NCBI RefSeq assembly: GCF_032594935.1 | Contig: NZ_CP118734.1 | Location: 152,001-216,000, forward strand | From: Streptococcus sp. 29892 | GTDB lineage: Bacteria; Bacillota; Bacilli; Lactobacillales; Streptococcaceae | DNA: 64,000 nt | Direction of reading: 5' to 3' | Part shown: one piece after another, positions 54,132 through 61,994 of the stretch | Numbering within the stretch: the first letter of the stretch is position 1 | How the letters are laid out: each line of letters starts with the position of its first letter | The notes under the pieces: generated by a model | Seen by the model: only the letters and a program-made list of their open reading frames with translations | The model's database searches: none | What the model was told of the DNA's origin: nothing | Translations under genes and position numbers: made by a program

Positions 54132-56465
54132 ATGAATAGTAAAATTATTGAAAGCCTTGAATTTCACAAGGTTATAGGAAAAATCGAGCCCTATCTCTTG
54201 ACGGAGCAGGGTTTGGAAGAATTAAGGCAGTTGGGGCCTATGGTGGAAGCCCACCGTATCCAGCAGGCCTTTGATGAGTTGACTGATATGGGACAAATCT
54301 TTGTCGAAAGTCCTTACTTTAACCTCTCAGCGACCAATGACATCAATCCAGCCATGCGCCGTTTGGAATTGGATACAGACCTAAATATCAGTGAGCTATT
54401 GGCCGTTAAGAAGGTATTGGAAGTATCTAAGTCCCTCTTGGATTTCTATGGCAATCTTGAAAATGTCAGCCTCAGTCAGTTGGACAAGCTCTTTGAGAAA
54501 ATTGAGCTCTTTCCCCATCTACAAGGCTCGCTCCAGTCCATCAATGATGCTGGTTTTGTTGAGGATTTTGCTTCTGAAAAACTGGCCCGTATCCGCCGGA
54601 AAATCCGTGAAGCAGAGGATCAGGTCCGTCAGGTTATGCAGGATATTTTGAAGAACAAGAGCGATATGCTGTCAGATACTATCCTGGCTAGCAGGAACGG
54701 TCGCAATGTTCTTCCTGTAAAAAATACCTATCGGAATAAGATTGCAGGGGTTGTCCACGATATTTCCGCTTCTGGCTCGACCGTTTATATTGAACCACGG
54801 GCTGTAGTGAGTTTAAATGAAGACATAAGTCACTTGCGTGCAGAAGAACGGCATGAAATTAGTCGGATCTTGCAGGAATTGTCGGATATGTTGCGACCAC
54901 ATAGCAGCATCATTCGTAATAATGCTTGGGTCATTGGACATTTGGATTTTGTCCGTGCCAAACATCTTTTTGCGCGTGAGTACAAGGCGGTGGTTCCTAG
55001 GCTTTCTGATAAGCAGGATATTGCCCTGCTCAATGTCCGCCATCCTCTGATTGCTCAGCCTGTACCCAATGACCTTTATTTTGGTAGTCAGTTGACGGCT
55101 ATTGTTATTACAGGTCCCAACACGGGTGGTAAGACTATCATGCTCAAGACCTTGGGTTTGACCCATCTTATGGCCCAGTCTGGCTTACCAATCTTGGCTG
55201 ATAAGGGCAGTCGGGTCGCTGTTTTCAAGGAAATTTTTGCGGATATTGGTGATGAACAGTCCATCGAGCAGAGTTTATCAACCTTCTCCAGTCACATGAC
55301 CCATACGGTAGCGATTTTGGCGGAGGCAGATCAGGATTCCCTCATTCTCTTTGACGAGTTGGGAGCTGGGACCGATCCCCAGGAGGGTGCGTCGCTGGCC
55401 ATGGCTATTCTGGAAGACCTTCGCCTGCGGGGGATCAAGACCATGGCAACTACCCACTATCCGGAGCTCAAGGCCTATGGGATAGAAACCTCTGGTATTG
55501 AAAATGCCAGCATGGAATTTGACACCAATAGCCTGCGTCCGACCTATAAGTTTATGCAGGGTGTTCCTGGTCGCTCCAATGCCTTTGAAATTGCCCGTCG
55601 TTTGGGCTTATCAGACATCATTATCCAGTCGGCTCAGTCTTGGACTGATACAGATAGCGACGTCAACCGGATTATCGAGAAGTTAGAGAGCCAGACTGTT
55701 GAAAGTCGCCGTCGCCTAGATAAGATTCGTGAGGTGGAACAAGAAAACTTCAAGATGAACCGAGCCCTCCGCAAGCTCTATGATGAGCTCAATCGGGAGA
55801 GGGAAAACGAGCTTAACAAGGCCCGCTTGGAAGCCAAGGAAATTGTAGATATGGCATTGGCAGAAAGCGAGGATATTCTCAAAAATCTCCATGCGGCAGC
55901 TAGTCTTAAGCCCCACCAGATTATTGAAGCCAAGGCCGAGCTGAAAAAGTTGGCGCCTGAAGTGGTGGATTTGTCTAAAAACAAGGTTCTGAAGAAAGCC
56001 AAAATCCAGCGTGCTGCCAAGGTGGGCGATGACATTATCGTTACAGCTTATGGACAACGTGGCACCCTGACCAATCAACTAAAGGACGGCCGTTGGGAAG
56101 CCCAGGTGGGCTTGATTAAGATGACCTTGACCAAAGATGAGTTTGAACTGATCAAAGCGGAAAAAGCAGAGCAGCCTAAGAAGCGCCAGGTTCACACGGT
56201 CAAACGTGCCAATGTACGAGGACCAAAAGCCCGCTTAGACCTCCGTGGCAAACGCTACGAAGAGGCTATGATGGAGCTGGATGAATTTATCGACCAGGCC
56301 CTACTCAATAACCTAGCCCAAGTCGATATTGTTCATGGTATTGGTACTGGAGTTATCCGAGAAGGCGTGACCAAGTACCTCCGTCGCAACAAGCAAGTCA
56401 AGGAGTTCGGCTATGCCCCACAAAATGCAGGTGGCTCTGGCTGTACCATTGTGACCTTTAAGTAA
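54132..56465 (+). CDS. mutS2: Endonuclease MutS2
   Basis: A 777-residue MutS homologue lacking mismatch-recognition domains. ATPase Walker [12 protein letters not shown] at about residue 335, Walker [18 protein letters not shown], a coiled-coil segment, then the C-terminal Smr nuclease domain ([33 protein letters not shown]). It suppresses recombination and, in Bacillus, acts on collided ribosomes. In many streptococci trxA follows directly; here about 4 kb of accessory DNA intervenes. Confidence 0.95.
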   Translation: MNSKIIESLEFHKVIGKIEPYLLTEQGLEELRQLGPMVEAHRIQQAFDELTDMGQIFVESPYFNLSATNDINPAMRRLELDTDLNISELLAVKKVLEVSKSLLDFYGNLENVSLSQLDKLFEKIELFPHLQGSLQSINDAGFVEDFASEKLARIRRKIREAEDQVRQVMQDILKNKSDMLSDTILASRNGRNVLPVKNTYRNKIAGVVHDISASGSTVYIEPRAVVSLNEDISHLRAEERHEISRILQELSDMLRPHSSIIRNNAWVIGHLDFVRAKHLFAREYKAVVPRLSDKQDIALLNVRHPLIAQPVPNDLYFGSQLTAIVITGPNTGGKTIMLKTLGLTHLMAQSGLPILADKGSRVAVFKEIFADIGDEQSIEQSLSTFSSHMTHTVAILAEADQDSLILFDELGAGTDPQEGASLAMAILEDLRLRGIKTMATTHYPELKAYGIETSGIENASMEFDTNSLRPTYKFMQGVPGRSNAFEIARRLGLSDIIIQSAQSWTDTDSDVNRIIEKLESQTVESRRRLDKIREVEQENFKMNRALRKLYDELNRERENELNKARLEAKEIVDMALAESEDILKNLHAAASLKPHQIIEAKAELKKLAPEVVDLSKNKVLKKAKIQRAAKVGDDIIVTAYGQRGTLTNQLKDGRWEAQVGLIKMTLTKDEFELIKAEKAEQPKKRQVHTVKRANVRGPKARLDLRGKRYEEAMMELDEFIDQALLNNLAQVDIVHGIGTGVIREGVTKYLRRNKQVKEFGYAPQNAGGSGCTIVTFK

Positions 56466-56471
56466 GGAGGT

Positions 56472-57196
56472 ATGAGTAACATTATGATTATCAGAAACTA
56501 TCAAACCAGAGATGAAAAAGGATGGGTTTATTGCAAGGCGCTCAGCTATCTCTTTTCCCCATTCTTTGATGATAGGGAAACGGAGAAGCCCGAACTAATG
56601 ACAGACGTTTATGACTACCGTGTGGAATGGGTGGCGGAAGTAGATGGCTCAAACGGTTTGGGGAACCGTTTGAGGTTGGAGATGGGACTTGCGTAGCAAG
56701 TTTCTGCTATTAAGTTGGTCTAATCGACATCGATATTTACACGGAAGAGTGCAGCCAGTCTTATATTTACGCACCGAGTAAGCGAACAGCTTATTTTACT
56801 AACCTAGCAGTCCACCCTGATTTTCAAGGACAGGGCATTGCCCAGGCGCTTTTTGAAATAGCAGAGCAGGAGTTGAGAGAGCAAGGTGTAGAGAAACTAG
56901 CGATCTTTACCAGAGAGGGAGATGTAGCCAATCATTTGTATCAAAAATGGGGAGGACAGTTAGTCTGTTCAGATTATCTTGTCATCGGTACACCTAAAGA
57001 CACACCTTATGTCCGTTTTGGTGTCGATCTTCCCAATGCCAAATTGGCCTTTACAGATGAAACAGGTCAGCCAGCACCCTACTATCTCCGCGAAGGTGTC
57101 TATGTAGTTAGTGAAGAAAACGGCTTGGAGCTCTTTGACATCGATGATGTCTACCAAGAATTAACCTATGTAGTGGATTTGACAGAGAAAAGTTGA
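56472..57196 (+). pseudogene. GNAT acetyltransferase gene disrupted by a 71-bp insertion
   Basis: The 5' part reads NIMIIRNYQTRDEKGWVYCK up to VEWVAEVDG; then a 71-bp hairpin-rich insert (56648-56718) breaks the frame with a stop. Past it the frame resumes as LIDIDIYTEE, then the acetyl-CoA motif HPDFQGQGIAQALFEIAEQE and the second domain to 57196. Removing exactly 71 bases restores one 217-residue frame. The start may be ATG 56472, which sits only one base after GGAGG, or ATG 56484. A product from 56873 onward could still be made but lacks the acetyl-CoA site. Confidence 0.85.
56648..56718 (+). repeat. 71-bp hairpin-rich insertion element
   Basis: Contains CAAACGGTT-TGGGG-AACCGTTTG and ACTTGC-GTA-GCAAGT hairpins. 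Bounded by GG on both sides, consistent with a 2-bp target duplication. It looks like a small non-autonomous element of S. suis, recalled but not checked. Confidence 0.65.
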
Positions 57197-57214
57197 AAAG
57201 GTTCAACTTTTTTC
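57188..57214 (+). terminator. Terminator at the end of the GNAT pseudogene
   Basis: AAAAGTTGAA (57188-57197) pairs with TTCAACTTTT (57202-57211), loop AAGG, then T-run. Confidence 0.85.
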
Positions 57215-57226
57215 TTTTGGCAATGA

Positions 57227-57442
57227 ACCTGGCAAGTCAAGGGGCTGATTCATAATTATGCAGATCCCAAAGACCCTGTCAGTATGGTTGGGCGTGACCT
57301 AGACAAAGGAAGTTTAGATTCCGTTGGGATGGTCCACTTCGTGGAAAGTAAGGATATCGATCTTGGCAATCAGCACATGACCTATGGCTATCAGTTAGAC
57401 TCTTCTGGCAATATTGAGGTCCTACAGACTTCTTCCACTTAA
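57227..57442 (+). pseudogene. 3' remnant of a class 3 lipase-like gene
   Basis: Seventy-one open codons with no start: they contain HNYADPKDPVSMVGRDLDKG, VHFVESKDIDLGN and QHMTYGYQLD. The DPKDPV stretch and the NQHMTYGY stretch fit the Asp and His of a lipase triad and match what should follow the truncated lipase 5' ends in the array downstream. It is the orphan C-terminal end of a gene whose front has been lost or recombined away. The remaining gap 57443-57524 holds the first array promoter. Confidence 0.6.
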
Positions 57443-57465
57443 TATATTTAAACCACTAAATTTAT

Positions 57466-57496
57466 GTTATACTATGAGGTAAGAAATGCTCTTACT
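57466..57496 (+). promoter_or_regulatory. Array promoter and leader hairpin, unit 1
   Basis: TGT-TATACT, then GTAAGA-AATGC-TCTTAC. No -35 box is conserved, as expected for an extended -10 promoter. Confidence 0.65.
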
Positions 57497-57524
57497 TGAT
57501 AGGATTTCATAAAGGAGGTTTGGA

Positions 57525-57902
57525 ATGAAAAAAGTAATGAAGATTATTATCGGCATTTTGTTAGTAATCGTGATTGGAATAGGAGGAATTAAGCTGATGC
57601 AAAAAATTGAGCACGACCAGATGGTGGAGATTGTGAAGAGTGAGGGGGTGAGGGGAATTATTGAGAAAACTTTAGTAAACGAAGATCCTCAAGCTCTCAC
57701 TCAAAATGGTCTTATAAAAAGTTATAAAATTGACTACTCTACCATTAGAAAAAATCCAATGGGTGGAATTATGTTTAATGTGATAATAAACGATGATGCA
57801 AAACTATACGGAAGATTCGGATTGCAAAAAGAATTTGAAGAATTCCGAGGAACAGGTATGGATTTATCTTCGGAATTAGCAACTTTATTAGAAAGGAAGT
57901 AA
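57525..57902 (+). CDS. DUF1310 family small membrane protein, copy 1
   Basis: A 125-residue protein with one N-terminal transmembrane anchor (IIIGILLVIVIGIGGI, about residues 7-23) and an extracytoplasmic domain. DUF1310 hallmarks: ALTQNGLIKSYKIDYSTI and NPMGGIMFNVIINDD. Anchor type A (shared with copy 2), ectodomain start type X, KLMQKIEHDQMVE (shared with copy 4). AAAGGAGG precedes ATG 57525. The lipase fragment starts seven bases after. Role inferred as accessory or immunity partner of the lipase family; unproven. Confidence 0.82.
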   Translation: MKKVMKIIIGILLVIVIGIGGIKLMQKIEHDQMVEIVKSEGVRGIIEKTLVNEDPQALTQNGLIKSYKIDYSTIRKNPMGGIMFNVIINDDAKLYGRFGLQKEFEEFRGTGMDLSSELATLLERK

Positions 57903-57909
57903 ATATGGA

Positions 57910-58302
57910 ATGGTATATACAGACAAAGATAGAGTAGATATTGCATGGAAACAATATTCAAATTATTCTATGGGTGACGTTGTTAAAATAAATGATAATC
58001 AATACACCATCGGCACAGTACGTAAGGTACTCAAAGATGCAACAGGTTTGGATGGCTATGTGGTTGAAGAGCCTGACGGCAATGTGATAGTCTTGTTCCA
58101 AGGTTCTAAAGGTCCAGGGAAGGAAGGCGCTGCAGCAGATTGGCTGGATAATGATTTGCCGATGGCGCACAATATTATATCTAATAAGTCAGAAGTGACG
58201 CCCCAACTTCAGTCTGCTTCCAGAAGTCTGAACCAGGTTCTGAAGGACTACCCTAATGCTCAAATTACAGTCTACGGTCACTTATTTTATGCTATACTAT
58301 GA
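57910..58302 (+). pseudogene. Lipase-like gene, 5' fragment, unit 1
   Basis: A 130-codon fragment ending ITVYGHLFYAIL. Class 3 lipases continue from YGH into S-L-G; here the frame diverges at the Ser position, where the next unit's promoter begins. Conserved strand GNVIVLFQGSKGPGKEG marks the N-terminal alpha/beta hydrolase half. No catalytic residue remains. Start ATG 57910 lies about 12 bases after AGGAAG. It may be translated as a short protein, since its ribosome site is intact. Confidence 0.7.
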
Positions 58303-58321
58303 GGTAAGAAATGCTCTTGCT
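58291..58321 (+). promoter_or_regulatory. Array promoter and leader hairpin, unit 2
   Basis: TGC-TATACT and GTAAGA-AATGC-TCTTGC; the one stem change keeps pairing through a G-U pair. Confidence 0.65.
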
Positions 58322-58349
58322 TGATAGGATTTCATAAAGGAGGTCTAAG

Positions 58350-58730
58350 ATGAAAAAAGTAATGAAAGTTATTATCGGCATTTTGTTAGTAATCGTGATT
58401 GGAATAGGAGGAATTGGATATATGCAACACAAGGAACATGAGAAAATGGTCGCTATCGCTACTAGCGAGGAGGCGAGGAAGGTTTATGAAGATAAAATTA
58501 GAAGAGAGGAGTCAGTTGCCTTTACTAATCAAGGGGTCATTCGAACTTATAAAATTGATGAGGCTAGTTTAGAATATAATCCAATGGGAGGACTTATGGT
58601 TGACGTATTTATAAATGACGATAGAGAAGCATATATTAGTTTTAATTTGATTGATAACGGAGATGGGACATATAGTTCGGCGTATTATATTATTTCAGCT
58701 AAATTTAATCATCTACTAGAAATGGAATAA
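58350..58730 (+). CDS. DUF1310 family small membrane protein, copy 2
   Basis: A 126-residue single-pass protein. Its anchor is type A (IIGILLVIVIGIGGI, near identical to copy 1), while its next segment is type Y, GYMQHKEHEKMVAIATSEEA, shared with copy 3. The domain shows FTNQGVIRTYKIDEASLEYN and NPMGGLMVDVFINDD. AAAGGAGG precedes ATG 58350 and a lipase fragment begins six bases after its stop. Confidence 0.82.
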   Translation: MKKVMKVIIGILLVIVIGIGGIGYMQHKEHEKMVAIATSEEARKVYEDKIRREESVAFTNQGVIRTYKIDEASLEYNPMGGLMVDVFINDDREAYISFNLIDNGDGTYSSAYYIISAKFNHLLEME

Positions 58731-58736
58731 AGAAAA

Positions 58737-59087
58737 ATGGTTAAAAAATATATAGATGATCTCAGTCTCCAAACCGCTATGACTGAATATAACTCTAGTA
58801 TGGTTAAAGGTAATGAAGTCCAAGATCAATACGATCGAAGTATTGGTTATGTCACCCTCGACTTTGACAATGAGAATGGCAATGGTGAACAGGTTTATGC
58901 TGTTGTGAAAGATCCAAACCTGCCCGAAGACCAGGTTACGGAAGTTACGGTTCTCTTTCGAGGCTCGACTGGACCAAATGAAGTGTTGACAAAACCTGCA
59001 GATGTGTGGAATGACTGGGTTGAAAACGATCTTTTTTTAGGTTTGCGCGTCTTTATATATAGGCATCGCATTTATGCTATACTATGA
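58737..59087 (+). pseudogene. Lipase-like gene, 5' fragment, unit 2
   Basis: A 116-codon fragment starting MVKKYIDDLSLQ and ending HRIYAIL where it meets the next promoter. The middle part, VTLDFDNENGNGEQVYAVV to NDWVENDLFLGLRVFI, is almost identical to unit 3. It stops before the catalytic Ser of the lipase fold. Confidence 0.7.
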
Positions 59088-59106
59088 GGTAAGAAAGCGT
59101 CTTACT
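59076..59106 (+). promoter_or_regulatory. Array promoter and leader hairpin, unit 3
   Basis: TGC-TATACT and GTAAGA-AAGCG-TCTTAC; stem kept, loop changed. Confidence 0.65.
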
Positions 59107-59134
59107 TGATAGGATTTCATAAAGGAGGTCTAGG

Positions 59135-59524
59135 ATGAAAAAAGTTGTCAAAATACTAGTTGGTGTTATTATCGCCATAGCACTTGGAATTGGAGGAATT
59201 GGATATATGCAACACAAGGAACATGAGGAGATGGTCGCTATTGCTACTAGTGAGGAAGCGAAGGCAGTATACAAAGAAATGATTCTTTTTGAGGACCCCG
59301 AAGCATTTACTGATAAAGGAATTGTTACTTCTTATACAATTGATACAGACAGTCTATACTACAATCCCATGGGAGGAATGGAAGTAACTCTATTTATTAA
59401 TGGTGAAAAAGAACTTGAATTTCAATGTGGAATCGTAGAGAACGATAAAGGTCAATTAGAGTCAACGGGTTATGTCTATACGGCTGAATTATCTGAGTTG
59501 TTTAAGGAGGGACAACATGAGTAG
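59135..59524 (+). CDS. DUF1310 family small membrane protein, copy 3
   Basis: A 129-residue single-pass protein. Anchor type B (VKILVGVIIAIALGIGGI, shared with copy 4) joined to ectodomain start type Y (GYMQHKEHEEMVAIATSEEA, shared with copy 2). The domain shows FTDKGIVTSYTIDTDSLYYN and NPMGGMEVTLFINGE. It overlaps the next lipase fragment by eight bases, so translation is coupled. Confidence 0.82.
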   Translation: MKKVVKILVGVIIAIALGIGGIGYMQHKEHEEMVAIATSEEAKAVYKEMILFEDPEAFTDKGIVTSYTIDTDSLYYNPMGGMEVTLFINGEKELEFQCGIVENDKGQLESTGYVYTAELSELFKEGQHE

Positions 59525-59864
59525 TAATTTTGTCAATGATCCCCAACTTCAAATTGGAATGACTCAGTATAAAAAATTAATAGAGGGAAGGGTAGCAAAA
59601 ACGCCAAATGGTCAATCTATAGGCACAGTCACCCTCGACTTCGACAATGAGAATGGCAATGGTGAACAGGTTTATGCTGTCGTGAAAGATCCAAACCTGC
59701 CCAAAGACCAAGTGTTGGAAGTAACGGTACTATTTCGAGGCTCGACTGGACCAAATGAAGTGTTGTCAAAACCTGCAGATGTGTGGAATGACTGGGTTGA
59801 AAACGATCTTTTTTTAGGTTTGCGCGTCTTTATATGTAAGCATCGCATTTATGCTATACTATGA
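59517..59864 (+). pseudogene. Lipase-like gene, 5' fragment, unit 3
   Basis: A 115-codon fragment, start ATG 59517 after AAGGAGGG. First 35 residues (MSSNFVNDPQLQ) differ from unit 2, then the two are nearly identical through NDWVENDLFLGLRVFI to HRIYAIL. Truncated before the nucleophile. Confidence 0.7.
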
Positions 59865-59883
59865 GGTAAGAGGTGCTCTTATT
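59853..59883 (+). promoter_or_regulatory. Array promoter and leader hairpin, unit 4
   Basis: TGC-TATACT and GTAAGA-GGTGC-TCTTAT; the end pair becomes G-U. Confidence 0.65.
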
Positions 59884-59911
59884 TGATAGGATTTCATAAA
59901 GGAGGTCTGAA

Positions 59912-60304
59912 ATGAAAACAGTTGTCAAAATACTAGTTGGCGTTATTGCTGCTATAGCACTTGGAATAGGAGGGATTAAGCTGATGCAAAAAATTGAGCA
60001 CGATCAGATGGTAGAGGTTGTGAAGAGTGAGGAAGTGAGGGAGATCGTAGAAGAACAACTTAAATATCTAGATAATGAAGCTCTTTCAGAGGAAGGGCTG
60101 ATAAAAACATATGAAATCGATGATTCTTCTATCATTCATAGTCCGATGGGAGGGATAAGTTTTAATGTTTTTTTGAATTCAGATAGAAAGTTAAGAGTGG
60201 TGTTCGAATTAGAAAAGGATTCAAATACAGGAAAAATTGAATACTCCGGGGGAGGGTATTCTTCTGAAGTGAAAAAACTAGTTGGAGAAATAAACAATGA
60301 CTGA
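59912..60304 (+). CDS. DUF1310 family small membrane protein, copy 4
   Basis: A 130-residue single-pass protein. Anchor type B (VKILVGVIAAIALGIGGI) joined to ectodomain start type X (KLMQKIEHDQMVEVVKSEE), completing all four combinations in the array. The domain shows LSEEGLIKTYEIDDSSI and SPMGGISFNVFLNSD. It overlaps the start of a nine-codon lipase remnant by eight bases. Confidence 0.82.
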   Translation: MKTVVKILVGVIAAIALGIGGIKLMQKIEHDQMVEVVKSEEVREIVEEQLKYLDNEALSEEGLIKTYEIDDSSIIHSPMGGISFNVFLNSDRKLRVVFELEKDSNTGKIEYSGGGYSSEVKKLVGEINND

Positions 60305-60326
60305 AAAGTATACTGATCGTGATTGA
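60297..60326 (+). pseudogene. Lipase-like gene, nine-codon remnant, unit 4
   Basis: MTEKYTDRD then a stop; it matches the start MVKKYIDD of unit 2 in position and pattern and overlaps copy 4 of DUF1310 in the same way as unit 3. It marks the end of the array. Confidence 0.55.
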
Positions 60327-60386
60327 CAGAAAATTGCCAACAAAGAGTTTAAGCATATCTATCTCATTTCTCTTCCGTAGCAAAAA

Positions 60387-60417
60387 TTCGCTTTCTTTTT
60401 TTTTTTGGTGTAGAATG
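60387..60417 (+). promoter_or_regulatory. Likely trxA promoter with T12 tract in spacer
   Basis: TAGAAT (60412-60417) is 31 bases before trxA. The best -35 match, TTCGCT (60387-60392), is 19 bases away, and the spacer includes 12 consecutive T (60396-60407). Confidence 0.4.
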
Positions 60418-60447
60418 ATAGTACCAAAATCAGAAATGGAGAAAATC

Positions 60448-60762
60448 ATGGTTCAAGTTATTACAGATGCAAACTTTGAAGTTGAAACACAAGAAGGCGT
60501 AGTCCTTGTTGACTTTTGGGCACCTTGGTGTGGTCCATGCCGCATGCAAGCACCAATCTTGGAACAATTAGCAGGCGAAGTGGACGAAGATGAGTTGCGC
60601 ATCTACAAGATGGATGTGGATGAAAACCCAAACACAGCCCGTCAATTCGGTATTATGTCAATCCCAACCCTTTTGTTCAAAAAAGATGGACAGGTTGTGA
60701 AACAAGTTGCTGGTGTTCACACCAAAGACCAAATCAAAGCAATCTTGGCAGAGATTGGTTAA
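60448..60762 (+). CDS. trxA: Thioredoxin
   Basis: A 104-residue disulfide reductant with the active site WAPWCGPCRM (C28 and C31), the cis-proline motif SIPTLLFKKDGQ and the usual C-terminal helix. ATG 60448 is chosen because the family begins MVQVITDANF and GGAG lies before it; a longer in-frame extension covers the promoter. It is followed by msrAB, whose product needs thioredoxin for recycling. Confidence 0.95.
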   Translation: MVQVITDANFEVETQEGVVLVDFWAPWCGPCRMQAPILEQLAGEVDEDELRIYKMDVDENPNTARQFGIMSIPTLLFKKDGQVVKQVAGVHTKDQIKAILAEIG

Positions 60763-60813
60763 TCAGGTAGGTTGAGGAAACTCAGCCTTTTTCTGCATCG
60801 AAAGGAAACTCAC

Positions 60814-61752
60814 ATGAAAGAAATCTACCTAGCAGGCGGTTGTTTCTGGGGGCTGGAAGGCTACTTTTCCCAGATTGATGGCATTCTAGACACCAGCGTT
60901 GGCTATGCCAATGGACAGGTGGAGACGACCAATTATCAACTCCTCAAACAAACAGACCACGCAGAGACGCTCTATCTAGCCTATGACGAGGCTCGTATCA
61001 ATTTGCGGGAAATTCTCCTTTACTATTTCCGCGTCATTGATCCCTTTTCTGTCAATCAGCAGGGGCCTGACAAGGGTCGCCAGTATCGGACTGGTATCTA
61101 TTACACAGATGAGGCTGATTTGCCGACCATCGAGCAGGTCATGACGGAGCAGTCCCAGCTCTTTGGCGGACGCCCACTAGCCGTTGAGGTGGAGCCACTC
61201 GCGCATTACATCCCCGCCGAAGACTACCATCAGGATTATCTCAAGAAAAATCCCCAAGGGTACTGCCATATCGATCTTGGGCAGGCAAAAATCCCTCTGA
61301 TTGATGTTGCAGACTACCAAAAGCCAGACCAGCAAGTCTTAAAAGACAGCTTGACTAAACTCCAGTACCAAGTCACTCAAGAAGCTGCGACGGAAAGACC
61401 CTTCGAAAATGAGTTTTGGAATAGCGACCAGGCTGGTATCTACGTCGATATTACGACTGGTGAGCCCCTCTTTCTCTCGACGGACAAATTCGACTCAGGC
61501 TGCGGCTGGCCCTCCTTTACCAAACCAATCAGCAAGGAAGTTGCGACTTATTTCCAAGATCTTTCCCACGGTATGAATCGCATTGAAGTTCGCAGTCGGG
61601 CTGGTCATGCTCATTTAGGTCATGTCTTTGATGACGGACCGCGTGACAAGGGTGGATTACGTTACTGTATCAACTCAGCAGCCCTTCGTTTCATACCGAG
61701 AGAGGAAATGGAAGAAGCAGGATATGGCTTGTTTTTGGAACTACTTAAATAA
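60814..61752 (+). CDS. msrAB: Peptide methionine sulfoxide reductase MsrA-MsrB fusion
   Basis: A 312-residue fusion that repairs both S and R methionine sulfoxides. MsrA domain with catalytic C10 ([11 protein letters not shown]) and the RTGIYYTDE segment; MsrB domain from about 170 with DSGCGWPSF and [10 protein letters not shown] and the catalytic [11 protein letters not shown]. No signal peptide or lipobox, so cytoplasmic. ATG 60814 follows AAAGGAAA; the 14-codon upstream extension lacks a site. Fifty-one bases after trxA, likely co-transcribed. Confidence 0.94.
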   Translation: MKEIYLAGGCFWGLEGYFSQIDGILDTSVGYANGQVETTNYQLLKQTDHAETLYLAYDEARINLREILLYYFRVIDPFSVNQQGPDKGRQYRTGIYYTDEADLPTIEQVMTEQSQLFGGRPLAVEVEPLAHYIPAEDYHQDYLKKNPQGYCHIDLGQAKIPLIDVADYQKPDQQVLKDSLTKLQYQVTQEAATERPFENEFWNSDQAGIYVDITTGEPLFLSTDKFDSGCGWPSFTKPISKEVATYFQDLSHGMNRIEVRSRAGHAHLGHVFDDGPRDKGGLRYCINSAALRFIPREEMEEAGYGLFLELLK

Positions 61753-61886
61753 ATTTAGTAACGTAGGAAGTCTATTCGTCAAGAATAGGCTTTTTTGTGT
61801 CAAAATAGTATATTTAAACATATAATTTTGATATAATGATTTATACATAGATAATATTTTAGTTGAAGAAGTGGCTATTTTGCTGT

Positions 61887-61963
61887 TAATCAACCAGTGC
61901 GCTGAGATATTAAAGCGAACCCTGAGCAGAGACATTGGAATTTTTTCCTAGCCTATTTCTTGC
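61887..61963 (+). repeat. Degenerate copy of the lepB-recD2 dispersed repeat
   Basis: AATCAACCAGTGCGCTGAGA (61887 on), CGAACCCTGAG and TTTCCTAGCCTATTTCTTG match, in the same order, the reverse complement of 35964-36264, with a large internal deletion. The gap 61753-61994 holds no gene. Confidence 0.7.
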
Positions 61964-61994
61964 ATTTTAGAGAATAGGAAGACAGGTGATTGTG

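Larger units (their letters stand above)
57461..60326 (+). repeat. Four-unit tandem array: promoter, DUF1310 gene, truncated lipase gene
   Basis: Units begin at the -10 box at 57468, 58293, 59078 and 59855 (spacing 825, 785 and 777 bases). Each has a TG-N-TATACT extended -10, a leader with a GTAAGA-N5-TCTTAC type hairpin, GATAGGATTTCATAAAGGAGG before the start, a DUF1310 gene and a lipase 5' fragment. The last fragment is only nine codons. Lipase fragments end as they run into the next unit's promoter (all end YAIL). Confidence 0.9.

Noticed and set aside
57461..60326. Regular repeats that could suggest a CRISPR array
   Set aside because: The spacing is about 800 bp and the repeats are promoters of protein genes, not short direct repeats with spacers.
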